DNA from: Enorma sp964624825
Lineage (GTDB): Bacteria; Actinomycetota; Coriobacteriia; Coriobacteriales; Coriobacteriaceae
Length of the DNA stretch: 7,406 nt
Direction of reading: 5' to 3'
Assembly: GCA_964624825.1 (NCBI GenBank)
Contig: CAZUYD010000048.1
Location: 1-7,406, forward strand
Under the pieces are notes generated by a model. The model had not been told where the DNA came from. It worked only from the letters and a program-made list of their open reading frames with translations, and ran no database searches. Positions 1 through 6,482 of this stretch are shown piece by piece. The position numbers and the translations under genes were made by a program. How positions within the stretch are numbered: the first letter of the stretch is position 1; each line of letters starts with the position of its first letter.

Positions 1-337
1 GGTGTCTTGTGCCCATACGCCCGAAACGGACGTATTCCCGAGATGGGGTTGGCCGTAGGTATGCCAACAGCTACAGCAATACACACAAGAGGGTGTTCTA
101 GGCGACCTTGCGCGAAAGAGAAGCGCAATGTGTGACACCTCCGTTGTTATCCTGCAAGCAAATCGGAATCATTAACCACGTTTTGGCCTAAAACCTTCGG
201 AATCGCAATGGCAGTAAAAGACCCGCAATGGTTCGCTCCGTCGCGGGTCTTGTTCTAAGCGATGCCGGCGTGTATGTCATCCGCTTAAGTTAATAACATT
301 GGGCGTTTCCCCCGGCTTTCTCTGTGTTAGGGGGCGA
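1..337. other. Gene-free left edge
   Basis: No gene can be supported here. One short open frame runs off the left edge on the plus strand and stops at TAG 99-101 (about 32 residues, rich in Arg, Tyr and Asn). It could be the tail of a gene lying outside the window, but its codons do not show the strong G/C third-position bias of the other genes and I do not recognise it. The one clear element is the hairpin at 218-251. Base composition is visibly lower in GC than the DUF3800 remnant that follows. Confidence 0.5.
218..251 (+). terminator. Intrinsic terminator, possibly bidirectional
   Basis: AAGACCCGC (218-226) pairs perfectly with GCGGGTCTT (243-251) around a 16-base loop. On the plus strand the stem is followed by a short, imperfect T stretch (TTGTTCT). 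On the minus strand it is followed by TTTTAC. It could end a transcript entering from the left of the window, or minus-strand transcription leaving the DUF3800 region. The T-tract is weak in both directions, so efficiency is uncertain. Confidence 0.6.
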
Positions 338-921
338 GTCACGCGCGAGCTCAGCATCTTCATAGGCGGATCTGGAAGCGACAACCTGAGGGGCAGGTGC
401 CACCTCCTCGCGCCCGTGCTCCGCGAGCAGGGCGAGGACGCATCCGAGGGCGCCCGCCTGTACGGGCGCTCGCTCGCAGGGAAGGGGATGCCCGGCATCC
501 CGTCCCACGCCTTCCCGTCGCTGAACGGCCGCGACGCGGAAGCGCCTTATCGGCTTCCCGTTCGGCAGGCCGGCGCGCTTCCGGTGCTTCGATACCGCCG
601 AGGTCTACTGCGCCGACGGGCGGAGGCCGGTCGCGAAGGCGATTCGCAAGGCCGTCGGCTGCGCCCTCGCGAAGGACGCGGCGCTGCAGGCTGGCTTCTT
701 CCTCAGGCTGCGGGCTCAGCCAGGTCGCGGGCTGCATCTGCACGATGGAGCTGACCGCCCTCGAGCACGCCGGCAAGGCGTCCACCGCTACCGACGAGAA
801 GCTCTTCGGCTCCTGGTCGCAGCTCCCATTCCCGCAGTTCAAAAACTTGTTTCGTCTGAATCGGATGAAACCTTTTCTCGCAGACGAAAACGCTCAGGGC
901 GGGATTATTTGCGGCGCCTAA
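338..921 (+). pseudogene. Degenerate DUF3800-family gene, frameshifted
   Basis: Three consecutive plus-strand frames carry recognisable pieces of a DUF3800 protein in the right order: about 338-541 (ELSIFI..SGSDNL, LLAPVLREQ, RLYGRSLAGKGMP), about 543-686 (RFRCFDTAEVYCADG, KAVGCALAKDA) and about 688-921 (RLASSSGCGLSQVAGCICTM, ATATDEKLFGSWSQ). All three keep strong G/C third positions, as true coding DNA would. Two frame changes are needed, and some 50-80 residues between the first and second pieces appear to be missing. The expected start position (GTC at 338, just after AGGGGGCG) is not a start codon. The N-terminal FIDESG-type motif reads IFIGGSG, so the acidic pair is gone. The frame also runs through the hairpins at 849-889 to TAA at 919-921, so the original stop was probably earlier. 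DUF3800 proteins have no settled function and often occur in accessory regions. Family identity rests on remembered motifs. Confidence 0.65.
841..889 (-). terminator. Hairpin pair between convergent genes
   Basis: TTTCGTCTG (850-858) and CAGACGAAA (881-889) are perfect 9-base inverted repeats. Read on the minus strand the stem is followed, after CAAG, by TTTTT (845-841), which suits termination of the TetR-methyltransferase transcript. The same left arm can instead pair locally: GTTTCGTC (849-856) with GATGAAAC (864-871, one G-U), followed on the plus strand by CTTTTCTC, which would suit the DUF3800 gene. The two stems exclude one another. This is probably a shared terminator for convergent transcripts. 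Confidence 0.45.
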
Positions 922-975
922 GGGGTCGTGCAGGTTGACCGTAAAGCCGTGATGACGAGCATTTCTTTAAAGCGA

Positions 976-1621
976 CTACTTCCTCGCCACGGCAATACAA
1001 GCCGTCGTCCCGATACGGCGCCATTGCACGTCGTTGAACCAGGTACCCAGAATCGCGCGCATTTCCGACTCGGAATAGATGCGCACATCGTCTTCATTAG
1101 CATAGGGAATCCATGCGTTCATGATCGCGCGTGCGGGCGCGGGCTGCCAAACGTCGCCTACCACAAGCGCGCCGCCTCGTTTAAGAACGCGCCACATCTG
1201 AAACGCCGCCTTTTTAGGATCTGGGCAGTGATGGAACGAGTCGTTGCACCAACGCGGCGTCGAATGAGCTGTCTGGGAAGGGCAGCCCTTCCATATCGGC
1301 CAAAGAAACGTTAGCCCTTCCGGCGAGCCTTTTCTTTGCCGACTCCAGCATCTTCGGCGAAAGGTCGACGCATGTAAGACGGGCGCTGGCAATCTCTTCC
1401 AGCATCGCTTCGGCGAGCGCGCCGGTTCCACAGCCCAGGTCAAGCAGTCGGGGCGAGTCGATACCTTCGACGTCGCTCTTTACCGTGGCGATCACATGAG
1501 GGTAGAGGGTCCGCGCATGGGAGCCGTGCATGTCAGCATCGTAGGTAGCGGCCTGCACGTCAAATGCATCCCGCGATTTGCCTTTCAAGACTTTTGCCGT
1601 CTTCTCGTCCGGTGTCCTCAT
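976..1621 (-). pseudogene. Class I SAM-dependent methyltransferase, single frameshift
   Basis: This is a UbiE/Methyltransf_11-type enzyme of about 214 residues, the normal size for a small free-standing SAM methyltransferase. The first frame gives residues 1-124, with the SAM-binding motif LLDLGCGTG (about 59-67), the post-motif acidic residue in TCVDLSP, and EGLPFPDSSFDAAL. The second frame continues with CNDSFHHCPDP, WRVLKRGGALVVGD and the C-terminal half, ending at TAG 978-976. One extra G on the coding strand (in the CC at 1249-1250 of the plus strand) breaks the join; removing it restores a continuous family-like protein. The start at 1621 is chosen because AAGGA lies six bases upstream; an in-frame ATG at 1648 would place that site inside the gene. 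The substrate is unknown. It follows the TetR gene by 84 bases with a TetR-like operator between them, so it is the likely regulated target. A sequencing error is possible. Confidence 0.75.
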
Positions 1622-1639
1622 CTTGGTTCCTTTCTTATT

Positions 1640-1656
1640 ATTGAGCAATGTTCAAT
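1640..1656. promoter_or_regulatory. Probable TetR operator O2, before the methyltransferase
   Basis: ATTGAGCAATGTTCAAT is a 17-base near-palindrome with half-sites ATTGAGCA and TGTTCAAT. It matches the reverse complement of the site at 2333-2349 at 16 of 17 positions. It ends 18 bases before the methyltransferase start codon. A possible minus-strand promoter (TTGCAA at 1667-1662 with AATAAT at 1642-1637, 19-base spacer) would have the operator between its boxes, but its start point would fall close to the ribosome site, so the promoter is doubtful. The repeated palindrome is the firm observation. Confidence 0.7.
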
Positions 1657-1705
1657 ATTCTTTGCAAAAAGAAGCGCCGGCATGAACCGGGGTTGGTTCT
1701 TGGGA

Positions 1706-2281
1706 CTATCTCCTAAATTCAGCGACAAGCGCCTTGAGGTAATGCCTTGCGGTGGCGGTCGCCCCTTCGTCGGGCATGCCAAGGCCCGAGGCGAGCCCGA
1801 CGCATGAGTAGACCATCATCGAGGAAAGTGCCTCCGCATCGCCCGGTTCGGCTCCGCGCAACGCTGCGTCGCGCTCGAGCGCCGCGCATAGATGCGGCTG
1901 GACGGCTTCACAGATACCGAGCGAAAGGCGGTCATGCAGCGCCCCGTCACTATTCTCATGAAAGAACTCGCGATAGGGAAACGCATCGTGGTCGGTCATA
2001 ACGTCAATCGCGCGGTCGATCTTCTCGTCGAGCGAAAGCGATCTGTCATCCAGTATCGCACAGGCCGCCTCAGCGCAGCGGCGCGAGTACGCACCGATCG
2101 CCTCATCGAACATGCGCTGTTTAGAGTCGAAGTAGTGATACGCGAGCCCCGGTGCCACGCCCGCTTCGCGCGCGACCGACCGCACCGACACATTGTCGTA
2201 TCCCCTCTCCGCAAAAAGCCGCATCGCCGTGGCAAGCAACTCCTCCTTGCGCTCTTCCGGTGCTTTGACCACTCTTGTCAT
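1706..2281 (-). CDS. TetR/AcrR-family transcriptional repressor
   Basis: This 191-residue protein has the usual TetR length. Residues about 8-55 form the N-terminal DNA-binding domain: ERKEELLATAMRLFAERGYDNVSV, then the recognition region VAREAGVAPGLAYHYFDSKQRMF. This is the characteristic TetR pattern (GvapGllYhyF.sKe.Lf). The rest is a helical ligand-binding and dimerisation domain that diverges between subfamilies, so the inducer cannot be named. The start at 2281 is set by AGGAGG seven bases upstream; an ATG at 2305 would include that site. It lies upstream of, and in the same direction as, the methyltransferase, separated by 84 bases. Two matching palindromes (1640-1656 and 2333-2349) suggest that it represses itself and the methyltransferase. 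The upstream palindrome covers the -35 box of its own promoter. The reading frame is intact. Confidence 0.93.
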   Translation of the reverse strand: MTRVVKAPEERKEELLATAMRLFAERGYDNVSVRSVAREAGVAPGLAYHYFDSKQRMFDEAIGAYSRRCAEAACAILDDRSLSLDEKIDRAIDVMTDHDAFPYREFFHENSDGALHDRLSLGICEAVQPHLCAALERDAALRGAEPGDAEALSSMMVYSCVGLASGLGMPDEGATATARHYLKALVAEFRR

Positions 2282-2299
2282 GACCGCACCTCCTTCTGC

Positions 2300-2327
2300 C
2301 AGCATGGTATCCGCTCAGCATGGTATC
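2300..2327. repeat. 12-bp direct repeat in the TetR leader/-10 region
   Basis: CAGCATGGTATC occurs at 2300-2311 and again at 2316-2327, a period of 16 bases. Read on the minus strand, the 2316-2327 copy contains the proposed -10 box (TACCAT, 2325-2320), so the duplication creates a second copy of that hexamer nearer the gene. It may be a small local duplication without function. Confidence 0.6.
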
Positions 2328-2348
2328 TCATCATTGAACATTGGTCAA
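2320..2348 (-). promoter_or_regulatory. Promoter of the TetR-methyltransferase unit
   Basis: On the minus strand TTGACC (2348-2343) and TACCAT (2325-2320) are separated by exactly 17 bases, close to the sigma-70/SigA consensus. The -35 box lies inside the palindrome 2333-2349, so a bound repressor would block polymerase. Transcription would begin near 2313 and give a leader of about 30 bases before the AGGAGG site. Confidence 0.6.
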
Positions 2349-2349
2349 T
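2333..2349. promoter_or_regulatory. Probable TetR operator O1, over the TetR promoter
   Basis: ATTGAACATTGGTCAAT is a 17-base palindrome with one mismatched pair; its half-sites are ATTGAACA and ATTGACCA. Its reverse complement differs from the site at 1640-1656 at one base only. Placement over the -35 box next to a divergent TetR gene is typical for an autoregulatory TetR operator. It may also influence ridA, whose start is 226 bases away. Confidence 0.72.
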
Positions 2350-2389
2350 AATTGCGCAAAACGAACCCTTAATTGCGCAAAACGAACCC
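2349..2389. repeat. Two tandem 20-bp repeats, 21-bp period
   Basis: TAATTGCGCAAAACGAACCC occurs at 2349-2368 and, unchanged, at 2370-2389. The 21-base period equals two DNA helical turns, so the two copies face the same side. Each contains the palindrome TTGCGCAA. The array begins at the last base of operator O1, immediately upstream of the TetR -35 box and inside the TetR-ridA divergent region. This looks like a tandem binding site for another regulator, or a short repeat family of the genome. No binding protein can be named. Confidence 0.75.
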
Positions 2390-2574
2390 GTACGAGGTTT
2401 TCGCGTCTCGTGCTCATGCGGCGCGCATTTATGCATCTTTATCGCAACGCGCGGCATGCCCATCGCAATGCATGGCGCAGGTTGGGTAGGATGCACAATT
2501 GTAAGGGGGCTTGGGTCGGTTGCCCGCCGGTCCGAAGAATACGTTCGCACCCCGCTACGACGAAGGAGATTGCT
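2390..2574. other. Remaining TetR-ridA intergenic region
   Basis: No gene is supported. The region should hold the ridA promoter, but no box pair stands out; TTGGGT at 2511-2516 with AGAATA at 2536-2541 has a 19-base spacer and is weak. TTGGGTNGG occurs twice (2482-2490 and 2511-2519) and ATCGCAAYGC twice (2441-2450 and 2462-2471), without an evident role. The ridA ribosome site is AAGGAG at 2563-2568. Confidence 0.4.
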
Positions 2575-2952
2575 ATGCGCAAAGAAGCGATTGTGTCGAA
2601 AAAGGCGCCTGCAGCGCTGGGGCCATATTCATCGGCGGTGAAGGTGGGCGATACGCTCTATCTTTCGGGTCAGTTGGGCATTGACCCGGCGTCTGGCGAG
2701 TTGCGCGAGGGTGTTGAGGCGCAGGCGCATCAGGCGATGGAGAATATCGCGGCGGTGCTTGCCGATGCCGGCGCCAGCTTCGAGAACGTGGTGAAGATGA
2801 CGGTGCTCCTGGCGGATATCGATGACTTTGCCGCGGTGAACGAGGTATACGGGAGCTTCCTTGCCGAGCCCTATCCGGCGCGCAGCGCATTCCAGGTTGC
2901 CGCCATCCCTAAGGGCGCCCGCGTGGAGATCGAGGCCATCGCCGTCCTGTAA
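2575..2952 (+). CDS. ridA: RidA-family enamine/imine deaminase
   Basis: This is a complete 125-residue Rid (YjgF/YER057c/UK114) protein. RidA is a cytosolic homotrimer that hydrolyses reactive enamine/imine intermediates such as 2-aminoacrylate, made by PLP-dependent serine and threonine dehydratases, and so protects PLP enzymes. Visible family features are APAALGPYSSAV near the N terminus with Tyr18, LYLSGQLGIDPASGEL, the substrate-carboxylate Arg103 in YPARSAF, and Glu118 in VEIEAIAVL. By alignment to E. coli RidA these correspond to Tyr17, Arg105 and Glu120, so the catalytic set of the true RidA subfamily is present. The start is fixed by AAGGAG six bases upstream. It stands alone: TetR is divergent and the pseudouridine synthase converges 22 bases beyond its stop. 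No dehydratase gene is visible nearby. Confidence 0.95.
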   Translation: MRKEAIVSKKAPAALGPYSSAVKVGDTLYLSGQLGIDPASGELREGVEAQAHQAMENIAAVLADAGASFENVVKMTVLLADIDDFAAVNEVYGSFLAEPYPARSAFQVAAIPKGARVEIEAIAVL

Positions 2953-2984
2953 GGTGGTGGCCTGTCACCTGGTGCTAGACCACC
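2953..2984. terminator. Weak inverted repeat between convergent genes
   Basis: GGTGGT (2953-2958) can pair with ACCACC (2979-2984) directly after the ridA stop. The stop of the convergent pseudouridine synthase gene lies in the loop. There is no T-tract in either direction, so an intrinsic terminator is only a possibility. Confidence 0.3.
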
Positions 2985-3805
2985 GCTGTGTGCGGAAAGA
3001 GCGCGCAGAAGCGGGACGGCGTGGGCGCGGTGATGCAAACCGCCTCATTCGATACGGGGTCGTCGAACGCGATGCGCCGTGCGTGGAGCATGAGCCCGCG
3101 CGCATCGGGTGCGCCGTACAGCGCGTCACCGAGAAGGGGAGCGCCCGCGTGGGACAGATGCACGCGAATCTGGTGCTTGCGTCCAGTGTTCAGAAGGATG
3201 TCCAGAAGGGTTAGGCGGTTCCTGCCAAGATGCGTTCGAGCAAGTACGCGCGCTTGCGTGCATGCCGGTTTGCCGGTGCGGCTGACGCGCATACGGCGCG
3301 CGTCGTGGCGGTCGCGGCCGATCGTCCAATCAAAGGCGCGCTGGCTCCACGGAACGTCCTCGCGCACGACGGCAAGGTAGCGCTTCTCAATGCGTCGCTC
3401 AGCGATGAGCCGGTCGTATGCGCCCTGCGTTCGCTTGCGGTGGGAGAAGAGCACGATGCCCGAGGTATCTCGATCGAGGCGCTGCAGCGCCTGCAGTTCG
3501 GTGGCGTGGCTTGCGGGAATGCCGGCAACGCGGCCGGCGGCGATTGCATCTCGTACGGAATCGGTCAGCGTGCGCGATCCCGTTCCGTCATCGTGGACGA
3601 TGATGCCGGCTGGTTTGTCCACGGCAATGAGCGCGTCGCTCACATAGAGCACGGATGGCTCGCAGGCATCATCGTAATGAAGCGAGCCGGCGGTAGCGTT
3701 TTGGGATACCGTCGGAGCGCCATCGCGCACACCGGCAGCGCGTCGGGACGGCGTCGATCCGGCATTCGTTCCGGATGCGCCGCCGTTTGCGCGAGACAGC
3801 TGCAT
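2975..3805 (-). CDS. RluA-family RNA pseudouridine synthase
   Basis: This 276-residue protein isomerises uridine to pseudouridine in rRNA or tRNA. Visible features are AVDKPAGIIVH (61-71), the catalytic motif RLDRDTSG (109-116) with nucleophile Asp111, RIEKRYLAV (138-146), and the C-terminal GRKHQIRVHLSHAGAPLLGD (208-227), all typical of the RluA/RluC/RluD fold. No S4 RNA-binding domain precedes it; the first 45-50 residues are a low-complexity, probably disordered tail. The target uridine cannot be read from the sequence. The ATG at 3805 lies one base after the U32 stop codon (3809-3807), with AGGGG nine bases upstream, so translation is probably coupled. A TTG at 3814, overlapping the U32 stop, is an alternative start adding three residues, but AGGGG would then touch it. 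The pairing suggests co-expression of two RNA-modifying enzymes. Confidence 0.92.
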   Translation of the reverse strand: MQLSRANGGASGTNAGSTPSRRAAGVRDGAPTVSQNATAGSLHYDDACEPSVLYVSDALIAVDKPAGIIVHDDGTGSRTLTDSVRDAIAAGRVAGIPASHATELQALQRLDRDTSGIVLFSHRKRTQGAYDRLIAERRIEKRYLAVVREDVPWSQRAFDWTIGRDRHDARRMRVSRTGKPACTQARVLARTHLGRNRLTLLDILLNTGRKHQIRVHLSHAGAPLLGDALYGAPDARGLMLHARRIAFDDPVSNEAVCITAPTPSRFCALFPHTAVV

Positions 3806-3806
3806 G

Positions 3807-6482
3807 CTAGTCAACCCCTACGAAGAGGCACCCGCTTGACGTGCCCTTTTGCCGCGGCGCGGGATGGTGCCCTGCTGCTGCGGCATCGAGTGCCCTGCGC
3901 GTGCGAGAGACCTGGGCGGCAAGCTCGTCGGGTGAAAGCAGGGTGCCGTCAACCAGAAACCGCGACACCCCGGCGGCATGGAGCTCGGCGATCTGCGGCG
4001 TAAGGTCGAGCGCGTAAGCGTCATACAGGCGTGAGCGGCCATGGATGTCTGTTCGAACGGGCAGCAGCTTGTCGTCGATGTTGTGAAGCAGCAGCGGTTG
4101 CGTGCGCAGCGTGCAGCGATTGCAATCGTGCATGCAGGCATCGGCGACCTGCAGAATGCAATGCTCGCTCGTCATGACGCGCGGCTTGCCGTATACCATG
4201 ATGCCGAGCGGCACGGGTGATGCGGGCGCCCACTCCTTGATTTCTGCCAGCGAGAGCTCGGGGGAGAGCCACGCGCCGCGCGCGCCCTGCTGGACAAGGA
4301 ATGCAAGGCACGCGGCGCTGTGCACCGGAATGCACGAACGGAGCTCCGCCGCCGCGCCCCGCGTTGCCGCCAGCGCGAGCTCAGAGATGTTGCCCACCGC
4401 GAGCGGCTCGTCGGGACGGATCCACGGGTCGAGCCGTTCGTGGTCGCGCGCGCGGCACACCTCATCCAAGATGGGAACGATGCCGCAGCTTGCAGCATGC
4501 GGCGGTGTGATGCCCGCGGCATCAAGGTCGTCGGTCGTCATGTAGATGCGCGCGGCGCCGGCATCGCGCGCGGCGTCTGCCGCATCGAGCGAGGTCGCAA
4601 CCGCGCAGAGCACGGGCTCGCCCCCATCGCTTAGCATCGCCGCTTGCGTGGCGGTGCGCGGCGGCGTTGGGTACACGTGTGATGGCGTCGGGTAAGCTTG
4701 CGGTGCCGACGGCAGGCTCACTCGCTTTGCAGCGTTCTCCGCATCTGCATAAGGTGCCAGAATAGCCCGCTCAAGCGCCTTGCATGCGTCGGCGCGCACG
4801 CGGTGCACGGCGGAAAATCCCATGCCGCAGCCCTCGTCTAGCTCAATTGCGCACAAAACCATCTCGAACGGCGTAGATCCCATACGACCTACGTGCTCTT
4901 CCAGCTCGGCGGCGGTCACGGCGCGCGTGCGCGCAGCCTCCACCGTGAACCCGGTGGCATGTGCATGGACGGACGGAGTATCTGCACAGGAGAGCTCTAC
5001 CCGGAACGGCTCGCCCAGCCGCGCCCGTACGCGCGCGCGTACCGCCCGCTTGCGCGGCACAGCTCGCTTGATGACGCGATCGGCGCGGTCTATAGCCGCT
5101 TGGCTGCGGATAACGCGCACGCGCCACCCGACGATCACCGGGCGCGGCACCTCCACATCAAGCGTTTCGCCGGCAACAGCATCGCGGCGGGCGAGCGTGG
5201 TCAGAAACGTGTCGGGGTTGGCGTCATCGCGCAATTCAAGCAGGTCGCCGTCTCCGACCGGTGCGTCGAGCGCAAGCTGGGCGGTGCCGGCAGGCCCTTT
5301 GATCTCGGCGCGCATGCGCTCGCCTTTGGTGAGCGGCCGGTGCGCGGTGAACCCGGCCACGCGCCCGACCGTCTCGCCGCGGTTATTCGAGCGCTCATAG
5401 CTCATCATCGCGTCGCCAGAGTCGCCATCTTGGTAGGCGTGCGTGAAGTCGCGATTAAAGCAGCGCTTGAGTTGTCGCGTGCGCGCCGCGCGTTCCTCTG
5501 CGCTCGGCATGCGGCCGGCAAGCACGTCATCGAGCTCCTGGCGGTACGCATCGGTTATCGCATACACGTAGTCTGCGGCCTTCATGCGCCCTTCGAGCTT
5601 GAGTGCCGCCGCGCCCGCCTCGACCATGCGGGGGAGCAGCTCGACGGTGTTGGTATCGCGCGGGCACAGCGGCCGTCCCCGCCCCGGGGCAGAGACCGCG
5701 CGTCCCGTCTCGTCCTCTAGTTCGTAGGGGAGGCGGCACGGCTGGGCGCACATGCCGCGATTCGCCGAGCGCCCGGCTTGGCAGAAGCTCGAGAGCAAAC
5801 AGATGCCGGAATAGCTGAAGCAGATCGATCCGTGAGCAAATACCTCGAGGTCGATGCCGGGGCATGCGCTATGAATCCGAGCGATCTCGTCGAGGGAAAG
5901 CTCGCGTGAGAGCGTTACGCGGTCGGCTCCCGCCCGCTCGCACCAGGCGACGCCGCGCGCGTCATGGATGTTCGCCTGAGTGGATATATGGGTTTCGATG
6001 TGCGGCATGAGGCGACGAACTTCGGCGAAGAGCCCCCAGTCCTGGATGATGAACGCGTCTGCGCCTAAGCTGGCGCAGCGCCGCACAAGCTCGAGGGCAT
6101 CCGGCAGCTCGCGCTGCTTGATGACGATGTTGACGGTCACATATACCCGCGCGCCGGCAAGGTGCGCGGTGCGGCAGGCTTGTGCAAACGACTCGTCGGT
6201 GAAGTTTTCCGCCTTGCGGCGCGCGTTGAACGATCCCATGCCCAAATAGATAGCGTCTGCGCCAGCGGCAAGCGCGGCTGCGAAGGCACCAGGGCTTCCC
6301 GCGGGAGCGAGCAGCTCGACAGGCTTGCTCGGGCACGTTTGATGTGCGGGCGCCGACGGGGGTTTTGGGCAAGATGCAAGATGGGGCGCTGGTTGACCGT
6401 CTGCCGGCTGCGGCACCGTTTGGGAAGCCCGCTGGAGCGGTGTCATCGCTGCTGGTTGATATGTGGGATGCGAAGAACCCAT
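3807..6482 (-). CDS. Long peptidase-U32 family RNA hydroxylation protein (RlhA/TrhP-like)
   Basis: This 891-residue protein is annotated in databases as peptidase U32, but characterised relatives act on RNA: TrhP makes 5-hydroxyuridine in tRNA and RlhA makes 5-hydroxycytidine in 23S rRNA, with prephenate-dependent chemistry. Residues 1-52 are a Pro/Ala-rich extension. The U32 barrel begins at VELLAPAGSPGAF (about 55) and includes the U32 signature at 213-231 (E-x-F, GSIC, GIC, LS). Cys221, Cys228, Cys245 and perhaps Cys273 resemble the 4Fe-4S ligands of the relative UbiU, so a cluster is likely. A DUF3656/U32 C-terminal-type region follows from about 362 (SYERSNNRGETVG). A Pro-rich linker (591-612, YPTP repeated) leads to a second U32-like module with YGKPRVMTSEHC and clustered cysteines 775, 783, 787 and 790. 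The start at 6482 has GGAG eight bases upstream. It is longer than E. coli RlhA (about 650). The RNA target is unproven. Confidence 0.9.
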   Translation of the reverse strand: MGSSHPTYQPAAMTPLQRASQTVPQPADGQPAPHLASCPKPPSAPAHQTCPSKPVELLAPAGSPGAFAAALAAGADAIYLGMGSFNARRKAENFTDESFAQACRTAHLAGARVYVTVNIVIKQRELPDALELVRRCASLGADAFIIQDWGLFAEVRRLMPHIETHISTQANIHDARGVAWCERAGADRVTLSRELSLDEIARIHSACPGIDLEVFAHGSICFSYSGICLLSSFCQAGRSANRGMCAQPCRLPYELEDETGRAVSAPGRGRPLCPRDTNTVELLPRMVEAGAAALKLEGRMKAADYVYAITDAYRQELDDVLAGRMPSAEERAARTRQLKRCFNRDFTHAYQDGDSGDAMMSYERSNNRGETVGRVAGFTAHRPLTKGERMRAEIKGPAGTAQLALDAPVGDGDLLELRDDANPDTFLTTLARRDAVAGETLDVEVPRPVIVGWRVRVIRSQAAIDRADRVIKRAVPRKRAVRARVRARLGEPFRVELSCADTPSVHAHATGFTVEAARTRAVTAAELEEHVGRMGSTPFEMVLCAIELDEGCGMGFSAVHRVRADACKALERAILAPYADAENAAKRVSLPSAPQAYPTPSHVYPTPPRTATQAAMLSDGGEPVLCAVATSLDAADAARDAGAARIYMTTDDLDAAGITPPHAASCGIVPILDEVCRARDHERLDPWIRPDEPLAVGNISELALAATRGAAAELRSCIPVHSAACLAFLVQQGARGAWLSPELSLAEIKEWAPASPVPLGIMVYGKPRVMTSEHCILQVADACMHDCNRCTLRTQPLLLHNIDDKLLPVRTDIHGRSRLYDAYALDLTPQIAELHAAGVSRFLVDGTLLSPDELAAQVSRTRRALDAAAAGHHPAPRQKGTSSGCLFVGVD

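Noticed and set aside
1..140. GGTGTC at 1-6 and GACACC at 135-140 as possible insertion-sequence ends
   Set aside because: Only six bases match, the left copy coincides with the arbitrary window edge, and no transposase lies between them.
360..842. A 160-codon open frame on the minus strand
   Set aside because: It is antisense to the DUF3800 pieces and its product is low-complexity Arg/Pro/Ala; the family motifs lie on the plus strand.
1496..1807. Plus-strand frame opposite the methyltransferase and TetR
   Set aside because: It lies antisense to two recognisable genes, crosses the operator, and has no ribosome site.
2341..2574. N-terminal extension of RidA from a start at 2341
   Set aside because: The extension is Arg/His-rich and covers the tandem repeats, while the start at 2575 has a good AAGGAG and gives the normal RidA length.
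4845..4869. AATTGCGCACAAAAC...CGAAC inside the U32 gene resembling the 20-bp tandem repeat
   Set aside because: It is gapped and imperfect, and lies within well-explained coding sequence (residues near 540-550), so it is probably chance.
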